Below, piece after piece: positions 54,591-64,000 of a stretch of DNA of 64,000 bases. Both the position numbers and the translations under genes were made by a program. Numbering within the stretch: position 1 is the stretch's first letter; each line of letters opens with the position of its first letter. Source of the stretch: Amoebidium appalachense (Eukaryota; Ichthyosporea); NCBI GenBank assembly GCA_963693365.1, contig CAVNZM010000011.1, positions 8,804,001 to 8,868,000 of the forward strand. Direction: 5' to 3'. The notes under the pieces are model-generated. The model saw nothing but the letters and a program-made list of their open reading frames with translations, ran no database searches and was not told where the DNA came from.

Positions 54591-54914
54591 GGCCACATTC
54601 ATTTTGGCTTCCTCCTCGAACTCCTTGATGTCAGCCTTGTACTTCTCTCTCAGCTTTTTCCACTGTGCAGGGGACACCTGTGGGTTGATAGTTGGGTGTA
54701 AGTGGTAGTCCAGCCAGGTGATTTGTTTATGCAAGGCTCAGACATCACTGTATGCCATTACCTCAAACACACCCACGCACCCACCACTACACCACCATGG
54801 CACACACCCACAGAAAACGAACTCCTACGTGTGGACCAGGTCAAGAAAAACTCTGCAAGGACCCAAAAAACCGTTTTTACGAACCCCTACATGTAATTGT
54901 GAATGCTAGGGCAT

Positions 54915-54978
<64 letters not shown>

Positions 54979-57900
54979 GTGTTTGTTTGTTTTTTTTTTT
55001 TTTTTTTTTTTTTTTTTGGGGGGGGGGGGGAGGGGGGGGAGGGGGTTACCTTGAAAACGTGTTTCCTGTCAGTGTAGCCACACGTGCATGCCGGGGGGGG
55101 GCTTCTTGCCAGCGACCACAAGCCAGTTGACCGTGGCAAAATTTACCGCCTCGGCCAAGCTGCTACCAGTAGCATACCCAAAGTGGTATGCCCCAGGCAA
55201 TGTGTAGATGACCTCGCCGGCCTGCTGAACCGTGTGCTGCACAGGAACACCCTTCTTCATCAAGTAACGGGGGTGGATGAACACAGACTGTCCCACCCAC
55301 ATGTTAGTCATATGAAAAACCGGGTGGTCGTTTTTGTAAGTGCTTTTTTGTTTTTTGTTCTTCACGTCATTCACGTCAGTGTCTACCACTCCCTCTCTCT
55401 CTCTCTTCTTGTAGTCCTCTGTTGTGTGTGTGGTCGTTTTTTTTTTTTTTTTTTTTTTTTTTGGGGGGGGGGGGGGTGGTGAGGGATTACCTTATGCTGT
55501 GTGACTTTCTTGCAGATACCGGCCCCCGAAAGGCCAAGCCTCTTGTAGATATCCTCGAGGATAGACGTGACCTGTCCATTGTACTCTGCACTGATTATAT
55601 ACCAGCTTTTGTCTCCGGGCCCACGGGTCATGATGTTGACACTTCCGAGCAGACCGTCTTCTGTGTGGGGCACAAACGGAGACCCCGTCGTGACACTGCA
55701 AGGAGGCATGTGATTGGGGTTAAAACAATAATTAGTTCCGACTTCGATGTGATCCAATACATTCCGAGAAGACCTGACCCATACACATACACCCAGGATG
55801 GTTCTGTGAACAAAAGGGGCATTCTGCAAACCTGCCTTTTTTTCCCTTTGTTGTTTGTTGTTGTGTTTTTTTTTTTTTGGGGGGGGGGGGGGAAGGGGTG
55901 GGGGGGCATACTTATAGAGCATCGGTGTTGAGATGCCCTCACAGTTCTGGAACTCTCTCGATACAATCGAGCCCAGCGTCTCCAAGCTGAACATGTAGTC
56001 GATTTCTTCCCTCACTACCTGTACACACACCACATTGCATCAACACAACATACACTCTCCGCACAAACACACGCACACACCCATGCCTACACAACATGCA
56101 CTCTCTGCTGCACAAACACACGCACACACCCATGCCTACACAACATGCACCCTCTGCTGCACACACACGAATACACCCATGCCTATACAACATGCACCCT
56201 CTGCTGCACACACACGAATACACCCATGCCTACACAACATGCACCCTCTGCTGCACACACACGAATACACCCATGCCTACACAACATGCACCCTCTGCTG
56301 CACACACACGAATACACCCATGCCTATACAACATGCACCCTCTGCTGCACACACACGAATACACCCATGCCTACACAACATGCACCCTCTGCTGCACACA
56401 CACGAATACACCCATGCCTACAGAATACACCCATGCCTTCACAACATGCACCCTCTGCTGCACACACACGAATACACCCATGCCTACAGAATACACCCAT
56501 GCCTTCACAACATGCACCCTCTGCTGCACACACACGAATACACCCATGCCTACAGAATACACCCATGCCTTCACAACATGCACCCTCTGCTGCACACACA
56601 CGAATACACCCATGCCTACACAACATGCACCCTCTGCTGCACACACACGAATACACCCATGCCTTCACAACATGCACCCTCTGCTGCACACACACGAATA
56701 CACCCATGCCTACACAACATGCACCCTCTGCTGCACACACACGAATACACCCATGCCTACACAACATGCACCCTCTGCTGCACACACACGAATACACCCA
56801 TGCCTTCACAACATGCACCCTCTGCTGCACACACACGAATACACCCATGCCTACACAACATGCACCCTCTGCTGCACACACACGAATACACCCATGCCTA
56901 CACAACATGCACCCTCTGCTGCACACACACGAATACACCCATGCCTTCACAACATGCACCCTCTGCTGCACACACACGAATACACCCATGCCTACACAAC
57001 ATGCACCCTCTGCTGCACACACACGAATACACCCATGCCTACACAACATGCACCCTCTGCTGCACACACACGAATACACCCATGCCTTCACAACATGCAC
57101 CCTCTGCTGCACACACACGAATACACCCATGCCTTCACAACATGCACCCTCTGCTGCACACACACGAATACACCCATGCCTACACAACATGCACCCTCTG
57201 CTGCACACACACGAATACACCCATGCCTACACAACATGCACCCTCAGCTGCACACACACGAATACACCCATGCCTACACAACATGCACCCTCTGCTGCAC
57301 ACACACGAATACACCCATGCCTTCACAACATGCACCCTCTGCTGCACACACACGAATACACCCATGCCTTCACAACATGCACCCTCTGCTGCACACACAC
57401 GAATACACCCATGCCTACACAACATGCACCCTCAGCTGCACACACACGAATACACCCATGCCTACACAACATGCACCCTCTGCACAAACACACGCACATA
57501 CACACACATGACACACACGTACCTCACTGGGTGTATGGGTGTTTTTAAGAGGTGTCAGATCCGTTCCGTAAAAGAACATTTTACTGTAAGTTTCCGGTAT
57601 GCAGTCCAATTGCCCCCAGAACTCCTCCTCATCCAACGGGTCCCCCTGCTCAATCGTGTTAGCTCCTGTTCACGGTAACCATACCCTAATGGTTGCAAAT
57701 ACGCACCTCTGGAATTTGCTCTTTGATGTCGTCCCTATAAACGAGGAAGACATCCTTGATGGCGGTAGCCTCCAGACAGATCTTGGTGTAGGATTTTCTC
57801 ACTGGTGTGGCCCAAGCAGCCTCTTTCAGCCCCTGCACTACCGGTTCGGGAAGCATGAACTTGACGGCACCAGCTGCCCGAACCTCGTGTCGTTTTTCCA

Positions 57901-59787
57901 TTACCCTAACTATCGTCTCAAATGAGAGCTTTTCTAACTGCAGTTGGCTGAGATGTTTCACGGGTACCTCGGTGAACCCCACCGACTCCCCTGTCTCCGC
58001 CCCCTGCTGTTGCCCCCTATCCGCCTCCTCCGCTTCTTGCTCTGTGTGTGTGTGTGTGTGTGTGCCATGCGTGTGTGCACGTGTGTGCCGGGTGTGTGTG
58101 CATGTTTGTGCCGGGTGTGCGTGTGCGTGTGTGTCGGGGTGGGGGGTAGGATTAGCCAAGGTGGATGCACGTGTGCAGGTGTGTGCTCTCTCTCTCTCTC
58201 TGTGTATGTGTGTGGTGGTGGTGGTGGTTGGGTGTGTGTGGCGGGGACTAGTCGAGGTGCCCAGGTGCATGCATGCGTGCAGACGTGTAATGGCTTGTGT
58301 GTTGGGGGGGGGGGGGGGGGGGGGGGGATAGCCTGGCAGGTGCATGCGTGCGTGCAGACGTATGATCCCTTCCGTGTGTGTGCGGGGAGAGGGGGATAGC
58401 CCAGGTGCATGCATGCGTGCAGACGTGTGATCCCTTCCGTGTGTGTGCGGGGAGAGGGGGGATAGCCCAGGTGCATGCATGCGTGCAGACGTGTGATCCC
58501 TTCCGTGTGTGTGCGGGGAGAGGGGGATAGCCCAGGTGCATGCATGCGTGCAGACGTGTGATCCCTTCCGTGTGTGTGCGGGGAGAGGGGGGATAGCCCA
58601 GGTGCATGCATGCGTGCAGACGTGTGATCCCTTCCGTGTGTGTGCGGGGAGAGGGGGGATAGCCCAGGTGCATGCATGCGTGCAGACGTGTAATGGCTTG
58701 TGTGTTGGGGGGGGGGGGGGGGGGGGGGAGCGGGGGGATAGCCCAGGTGCATGCGTGCGTGCAGACGTGTGATCCCTTCCGTGTGTGTGCGGGGAGAGGG
58801 GGGATAGCCCAGGTGCATGCATGCGTGCAGACGTGTAATGGCTTGTGTGTTGGGGGGGGGGGGGTTACCCGGCCTGAAATCCCAAGGAGATGTGTTGCGG
58901 GTGTGGCGGTAGCCCTCTGCCCCCTCTGCCCCTCCCTCTCCTCCCCCATCCCCACCCTCTCCCTCTCCCTCCCCCTCCCCCTCTCCCCCCTCCCCACCCC
59001 CACCCTCTCCCTCTCCCTCCCCCTCCCCCTCTCCCCCCTCCCCACGCCCACCCTCTCCCTCTCCCTCCCCCTCCCCCTCTCCCCCCTCCCCACCCCCACC
59101 CTCTCCCTCTCCCTCCCCCTCTCCCTCCCCCTCTCCCCCCTCCCCACCCCCTCCCTCTCCCCCCTCCACTCTTGCCCGCTTTCTCGGTCGGTCACTCGTC
59201 GGTGCAGGTAGCTTGAAAGCGGGGCTGCCTGGGGGGCTACGTGCAGCCCCATCCCACCACACTTTCCATCCGTGCTTTTTGAAGATGCGACAAATCTGGA
59301 ACTCCCCCGGCAAAGTACCCACCACGGCAGGTATGCGACTGTAGTCCTTACTGCCAGGATACAGAGAAATGCGACCGAGCTTCACCGCCCAACCCTCACT
59401 CGAAAACGGATGATAGCTGTGAAGATCATAAATCTTCCATCGAGGACCACCAAATCTGAGAATCCAGGCTACAACTTCCGGGATGCCCATGTCGTTTTCG
59501 AATTCGTGTAGGTTGTAGTTCTTCCTGCAACTAGGACGTCCGTCGTCCAGTTCAATCAAAAAAACATAAACATGTTCTGAACCCGTTGGCATCACCAAAT
59601 ATATGATCGGTGCGAGTTTTTTTTTTTGAGGATGACGATAAATACTCTGACGTGTGAGTAGCCTTTTACCGGTAAATATAACTGACGGATCAACGTCGTT
59701 CGAAAGCCTAAATGTGGGTGGGTCGAGTGGTATGCTGCTCGGGAATGCACGAGTGATGAGCGCCAGAATATTGCCGTTAACAGCCAT
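54588..59787 (-). CDS. JmjC-domain (jumonji) oxygenase, eight exons
   Basis: Exons 5' to 3' on the minus strand: 59787-58869, 58041-57703, 57665-57523, 56018-55912, 55823-55791 (33 bases), 55695-55491, 55287-55050, 54677-54588. Phases match throughout, giving about 690 residues if one extra base in the G run near 55094 is discounted. JmjC marks: FVPHTEDGLLGSVN (Fe ligands His and Glu), KSWY (2-oxoglutarate-binding Lys) and PGAYHFGYATG with the third ligand His, followed by EAVNFATVNWL. EFWGQLDCIP in exon 3 resembles the segment upstream of JmjC in KDM4/KDM5 histone lysine demethylases. CTCGYTDRKH near the end is a possible Cys-rich tail. The first exon encodes an unidentified 210-residue domain, then a Gly-Glu repeat. 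Likely a nuclear histone or protein demethylase, or hydroxylase. Confidence 0.85.
56041..57500. repeat. 47-base satellite in a JmjC intron, about 30 copies
   Basis: Unit CACACACACGAATACACCCA followed by TGCCTACACAACATGCACCC and TCTGCTG, with small variants (TTCACAAC, CAGCTG) and three 22-base insertions at 56420-56560. Because 47 is not a multiple of three and the unit lacks stops in these frames, it reads open for over 460 codons in several frames. It lies between the JmjC exons at 57523 and 56018. Confidence 0.95.
58310..58865. repeat. 62-base satellite in JmjC intron 1
   Basis: About nine copies of GATAGCCCAGGTGCATGCAT then GCGTGCAGACGTGTGATCCC and TTCCGTGTGTGTGCGGGGAG, some ending in poly-G instead. 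The intron also holds (GT)n at 58043-58140. Confidence 0.9.
58920..59165 (-). repeat. Coding Gly-Glu repeat in JmjC exon 1
   Basis: CCCTCTCCCTCTCC-type minisatellite of about 51 bases encodes alternating Gly-Glu (GEGEGEGEG) over about 80 residues. Likely variable in length between alleles and a source of assembly error. Confidence 0.8.
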
Positions 59788-59902
59788 GTTGCTGTGTGTG
59801 TTTTTGTGATGTGTGTAATTGTGAGCACCCTCTGCCTGTAAGACTGTCTGTGAGAGCGCTCTGTCTGTGTGCTTGTGCCACCGTGTTGTAGCGCTCGTGC
59901 TT

Positions 59903-60046
<144 letters not shown>

Positions 60047-60344
60047 AATCGTTCCTAGGAAAGCTCGTGCATGCGCGCGCTATGTTTTTTGTGTCCAGTC
60101 TAACAATGTTTGTGTTTAGCAGAACTCGTTTGTGTGTGTGCTCTGTTTTCGTATCCCAAACAATCTACGATTGTGTGCATAAGCCTAAAATGTGCCTCGC
60201 ACAGGGAAACATGAAGGAAATTCTATGTATCTGTATTGGCTAAAAAAGGGGACAACTGATAGCGCGGTGTGCACAGGTTATTATAACAAGTTTCTTTGTT
60301 GTTTTCGTTCTGTTTTTGGCAATCTAGCCTATTTGTAATTACAA

Positions 60345-60612
60345 TGGAAACATGTACAACAGCAGCGCCGGGCGAAAGTGACACGAACTGGTGTGGTGCG
60401 CTTGATTATGTTTGAAACATGCACAACAGCAGCGCTGGGCGAAAGTGACACGAACTGATGTGGTGCGCCTGATTACGTTTGAAACATGCACAACAGCAGC
60501 GCTGGGCGAAAGTGACACGAATTGGTGTGGCGCGCTTGGTTATGTTTGAAACATGTACAACAGCAGCGCCGGGCGAAAGTAACACGAACTGGTGTGGTGC
60601 GCTTGGTTATAT
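60345..60612. repeat. 67-base tandem repeat, four copies
   Basis: Unit GTTTGAAACATGCACAACAG then CAGCGCTGGGCGAAAGTGAC and ACGAACTGGTGTGGTGCGCT. The following 60615-61450 holds unique sequence with several ATTGGC/CCAAT motifs and no gene that I can support. Confidence 0.85.
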
Positions 60613-61756
60613 TTGTTCGTTCGGGAATCAAGATGGACTCTTGTAATTTCTCCGTTGTATATAGAGCGCAAAGAGAGTGTTGAACATATATTCTCATTTC
60701 GCAAAGCTTGAAGCAAGCAAGAAAATCACGTTTTTGATGACTGGCCAATTAATGTTTTGTTCAGTTTGGCCAATGGAATCACTGATTGGCGCGTACGTGA
60801 TAATAAGCTAATCAGTGAGATCGGCTAATAATAGTTTGGGTAGCAAGGCCAGCCTGCCCAACCAAGACCCTTTTGCGAGTAACAATTGTGATTTATTCTA
60901 ATAGGCAATAAATATTAAAAAAGCATAATTTATTTATGTTTATTTATACTTTACGCGGACACAGACATTTGCTTGGAATTTTGTTTGGAAAGGGTCCTGT
61001 GAATCTGGTCTTCGAAAAGCGTTGCAGCCTTGAGTCACGGTGTATTGACCAACTAGATTGTACCAATGCCGATAAGCGCTTGCCTAGAGTACCAGTGCCC
61101 GATCACGTTGACCCAACCATTATTCACCAATCACCGATTGGTTTTGTTGGCTGGCGCATTTACGTGATGACTGGCCAATGAAATTACTTAGTGACTGATA
61201 GCAGCACCGACCCTGGAGCGTTTTGACTGAGCAAGGAATAAGGGAAATCCTAAAAGAGGGTTGTATGTTTTATGACATATAAGGTTCTATAAATAAACAA
61301 CCATGCGCTTGGGATTTTGGTTGGAAAGCGTTTTGTATTTGCCCAATTTGAATCCGATGCTTCGATTTCGGTCAATCAGAATACCCTGAGCATCAGCGCC
61401 GCGAATCACGTGGGGCAAGAACCAACCCCTATGCACCAATCAAACGCTTGCACGTAAAAAGGTCCGCGAATAAGATGTTGTGAAAGCGTATATCCTTCGA
61501 TGTTTTAAACTAGCGCTCGTTTTGTCCTGTATATTATATTTTTATTTCGTATATTCACCTTTTTTATACAGTTTACCTGTGAACCAAACACGATTAGAGA
61601 TATATTCGCTAACAGCGCCAAAAGGTTCTGTTTTTCTTATGCTTGATTCTCGTAACATAAGATCGTATTTTGCGCAATGGCTTCACATAAATTATTGATG
61701 ACGGTTTTTTTATATCAGTTCACAGCGCTGTCATTTTCTACTTTTCTGATTCTTTT

Positions 61757-62060
61757 GTTCATGGCTGTGTTTGCACACGACGGTGTTTGCCTAGAGAAAC
61801 GTAACACTCTCTTTTTTTTTTTCTTTTTCTCTTGTTCACGACTGGGTTTGCACAGGACTGTGTTTGCGCAGAGAAACGTAACACTCTTTTTTTTACTTTT
61901 TCCTTTGTTCACAACAGAGAATCGTATTCGTAGCACTTTCTTTTTTTTTTTCCTTTTTCCCTTGTTTTTTTTTTTTTCCTTTTTCCCTTGTTCACGACTG
62001 GGTTTGCACACGACTGTGTTTGCGCAGAGAAACGTAAGACTTCCTTTCTTTTTTTCCCTT
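61757..62060. repeat. Imperfect leader repeats before the coiled-coil gene
   Basis: Three copies of TTTGCACACGACTGTGTTTG followed by CGCAGAGAAACGTAA at about 61768, 61848 and 62004, separated by T/C-rich tracts with CCTTTGTTCAC. They end about 50 bases before the ATG at 62093. Possibly 5' leader or promoter duplication. Confidence 0.6.
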
Positions 62061-62092
62061 TGTTTATCCTTTTTTTTGTGAAAACTGTCACG

Positions 62093-63315
62093 ATGGATTA
62101 TTCCCAGCAAGCTCCCGGGTCGGGGTCATACGAAACCAACATCAGCAAGTCCGCCGACCCCGTCACAACGCAAGCCCCCCCCCCATCCAACCCCCCCCCC
62201 ACACTCCGGCGGCGAAGTCCCCTCCCCAACCAACCCCCCCACACTCAGGCTCCGGCGGCGACGTCCCCCCCCCCATCCAACCCCCCCCCACACTCCGGCG
62301 ACACTGCTCCCGTCGATCCAAAAATGTTCGAAGAGTACTTGGAGACTGTGTTGCAGTCGAAAGTAGACAGTGCCATTGCCTCTGCATTGGCAAAGGTCGG
62401 TACTGCGGCCACTGCACCCGCTGTCACCACCCCAACCACCGAATTGCAGGAGAAGCTGGAAGCCGCAGAGAAAGAATTACAAACGAAGGATCACGACATC
62501 CAAATCCTTAAGGGGGAAATTGCCGAGCTAAAATCGGCGGCGGCCAAACAAAAACACCTTGCAGATGCAAAGGAACAGGTGTTATCGGCAAAGAATCGGG
62601 ACCTCGAAGGGCAGCTTGTTGGAAAGGTGGCCGATATCCTGGAGCATCAGACTGAAGGGGAAAGATACCGGGCCGAGATTACCAAGCTTCAGTCACACAT
62701 TGCGACCATGAGGGAATCATACCGTAGAACAATCGACGAGAGCACACAGAAACTTCGTGATTGGAATGACCCCCAGCCCCTCCCCGACATTACCGTCCAA
62801 CACGGTCTCGCCCCCCCCCCCCCCCCCCTGGTACGACCAATCAAAATCCCATCCCCACCCTCCCCCCGCCCGGTACCACTCAGCCCAAAACCCCCCTCAA
62901 CCTCCCCCTGCCCATTCTCCCCCTCCCCCCACCTGTCATGCCCGTACCCCCCTTCAATCCGTCCCTCACCACCGTTACCAGCACCCAATCCCACACTTTT
63001 GGTGCCTCCATGATGTCGAACCCCTCTGCATATTCCCAGGGTTCAAAGAGAGGGGTGTCAGATATTTCTTTTGGTGTGTACAAACGGCACCGCCAGGAAG
63101 AGACGTCATTTGAGACGGCATTAGATGAGGAATTGGAGGACATGATGGCTTTGGGCGAGAAGGTCGAGGGGAAGAAAGGGAAAGAAAGTGGTCGAGCAAA
63201 GAAACCAAAACAGAGTCAGAAACCAGCCCCTGCCCGCAGTGGCAGGACACGAGCAAAGCAAGTTTCAGATATACAGGTTATTCACGGGGACAGTGATGAA
63301 GACGATGAAGATTAG
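62093..63315 (+). pseudogene. Coiled-coil protein with one frameshift, unidentified
   Basis: Starts MDYSQQAPGSGSYETN; a Pro-rich leader with a duplicated SPPPSNPPPHSGD-type unit, then a coiled coil over about residues 110-225 (heptads in LQEKLEAAEKELQTKDHD). A Pro-rich linker follows, where the frame breaks between about 62820 and 62900 in C runs. The rest (QPKTPLNLPLP, FGASMMSNPSAYSQG, a basic patch KKGKESGRAKKPKQ and an acidic tail GDSDEDDED) ends at 63315. About 405 residues if joined. The basic patch could be a nuclear signal. The break sits in homopolymers and may be a sequencing slip. No family recognised; host or viral origin is unclear. Confidence 0.55.
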
Positions 63316-63499
63316 GTTGGGAGTGGTGAGGGGTGTGTTTTGATTTTGTTGTATGTGTCAGGGGCTGGGTATGGCCACAGGGGCTGGCTGATGTATTTTA
63401 ATATATGACTGTTGATACTGGTAGCACCTTACGGTTTCTGTATTTATGTTAACGAGCATCTTATGGATCATAGCATGTAGGCATCTTTTTTTTTCTGGT

Positions 63500-63682
63500 T
63501 CTGGATGGTTTAGTATCTTGTGGTTATTATATATGTACAAGTCTTCTGGATGGTTTAGTATCTTGTGGTTATTATATATGTACAAGTCTTGTTTTGCTGT
63601 TTTCAACCGATTAAATATCGATTGTATACAAAGAAGTCCAGGTCCCTTTTGGTACACACTTGCATGCACGTTCAAAGTCTCC

Positions 63683-63713
<31 letters not shown>

Positions 63714-64000
63714 ACACTCCCTCCCCATGCATGCATGCCCGTGTGGCACACAGTTTGTGTGCTTTCATAAGTCTATCGATGCATGCACGTTCAAAGTCTC
63801 CCCCCCCCCCCCCCCCCTCCCCACACTCCCTCCCCGTGCATGCATGCCCGTGTGGCACACAGTTTGTGTGCTTTCATAAGTCTATTGCATGCACGTTCAA
63901 AGTCTCCCCCCCCCCCCCCTCCCCCCTCCCCACACTCCCTCCCCATGCATGCATGCCCGTGTGGCACACAGTTTGTGTGCTTTCATAAGTCTATCGATGC
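63500..64000. repeat. 44-base duplication and 120-base repeat with poly-C
   Basis: CTGGATGGTTTAGTATCTTG is duplicated at 63501 and 63545 with a 44-base period. From 63655 three copies of GCATGCACGTTCAAAGTCTC, a C run, CACACTCCCTCCCC and GTGTGGCACACAGTTTGTGT run to the window end, so the array continues beyond it. Confidence 0.85.

Noticed and set aside
56035-57678. A 470-547 residue protein rich in His, Thr and Pro
   Set aside because: It is the translation of a 47-base satellite and is open in several frames at once; flanking JmjC exons show the region is an intron.

Overview
The window is a eukaryotic scaffold of three unlike parts. (1) 1-27.8 kb is nuclear DNA packed with poly-G/poly-C and (GT)n/(CA)n tracts. 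It holds a multi-exon minus-strand gene (8.1-21.8 kb) whose exons join in consistent phase and resemble the DNA-repair scaffold SPIDR, a tRNA-Trp gene, a small CCCH zinc-finger gene and two families of short inverted-repeat (MITE-like) elements ending in TTAA. (2) 28.1-29.8 kb is a bacterial-type but divergent, AT-rich small-subunit rRNA, best read as mitochondrial. It is followed by hairpins, a broken copy of its own sequence, and a 500-base run of N (30164-30663). This part is either a nuclear insertion of mitochondrial DNA or a scaffolding error.

(3) From about 30.7 to 53.6 kb there is an intron-poor, densely packed, virus-like block. It encodes two paralogous adenain-like cysteine protease candidates, a capsid-like protein, a RuvC-fold Holliday junction resolvase, an SPPY-type DNA methyltransferase, an SF3 (D5-type) helicase, three copies of a PD-(D/E)xK-like nuclease domain (one frameshifted, one with altered catalytic residues, one truncated), Bro/KilA-like proteins (one fused to a T5orf172/GIY-YIG domain), a C2H2 zinc-finger protein, and several secreted or membrane proteins. 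Genes carry TATA boxes 30-60 bases before the ATG, and three stop codons lie inside AATAAA signals. The set fits a polinton-like or related double-jelly-roll DNA virus, probably endogenous. No integrase, polymerase B or packaging ATPase is visible here.

(4) From 54.6 kb host-type DNA resumes with an eight-exon minus-strand gene for a JmjC (jumonji) oxygenase (54588-59787), whose introns carry the same poly-C, CA and minisatellite sequence as part 1. A coiled-coil protein gene (62093-63315), broken by one frameshift, follows.

The host is a eukaryote with GT-AG introns. The tRNA-Trp, JmjC and SPIDR-like genes are compatible with an animal or a unicellular relative, but the sequence alone does not fix this. 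One-base breaks in homopolymers recur in host and viral genes alike, so some frameshifts may be sequencing errors.
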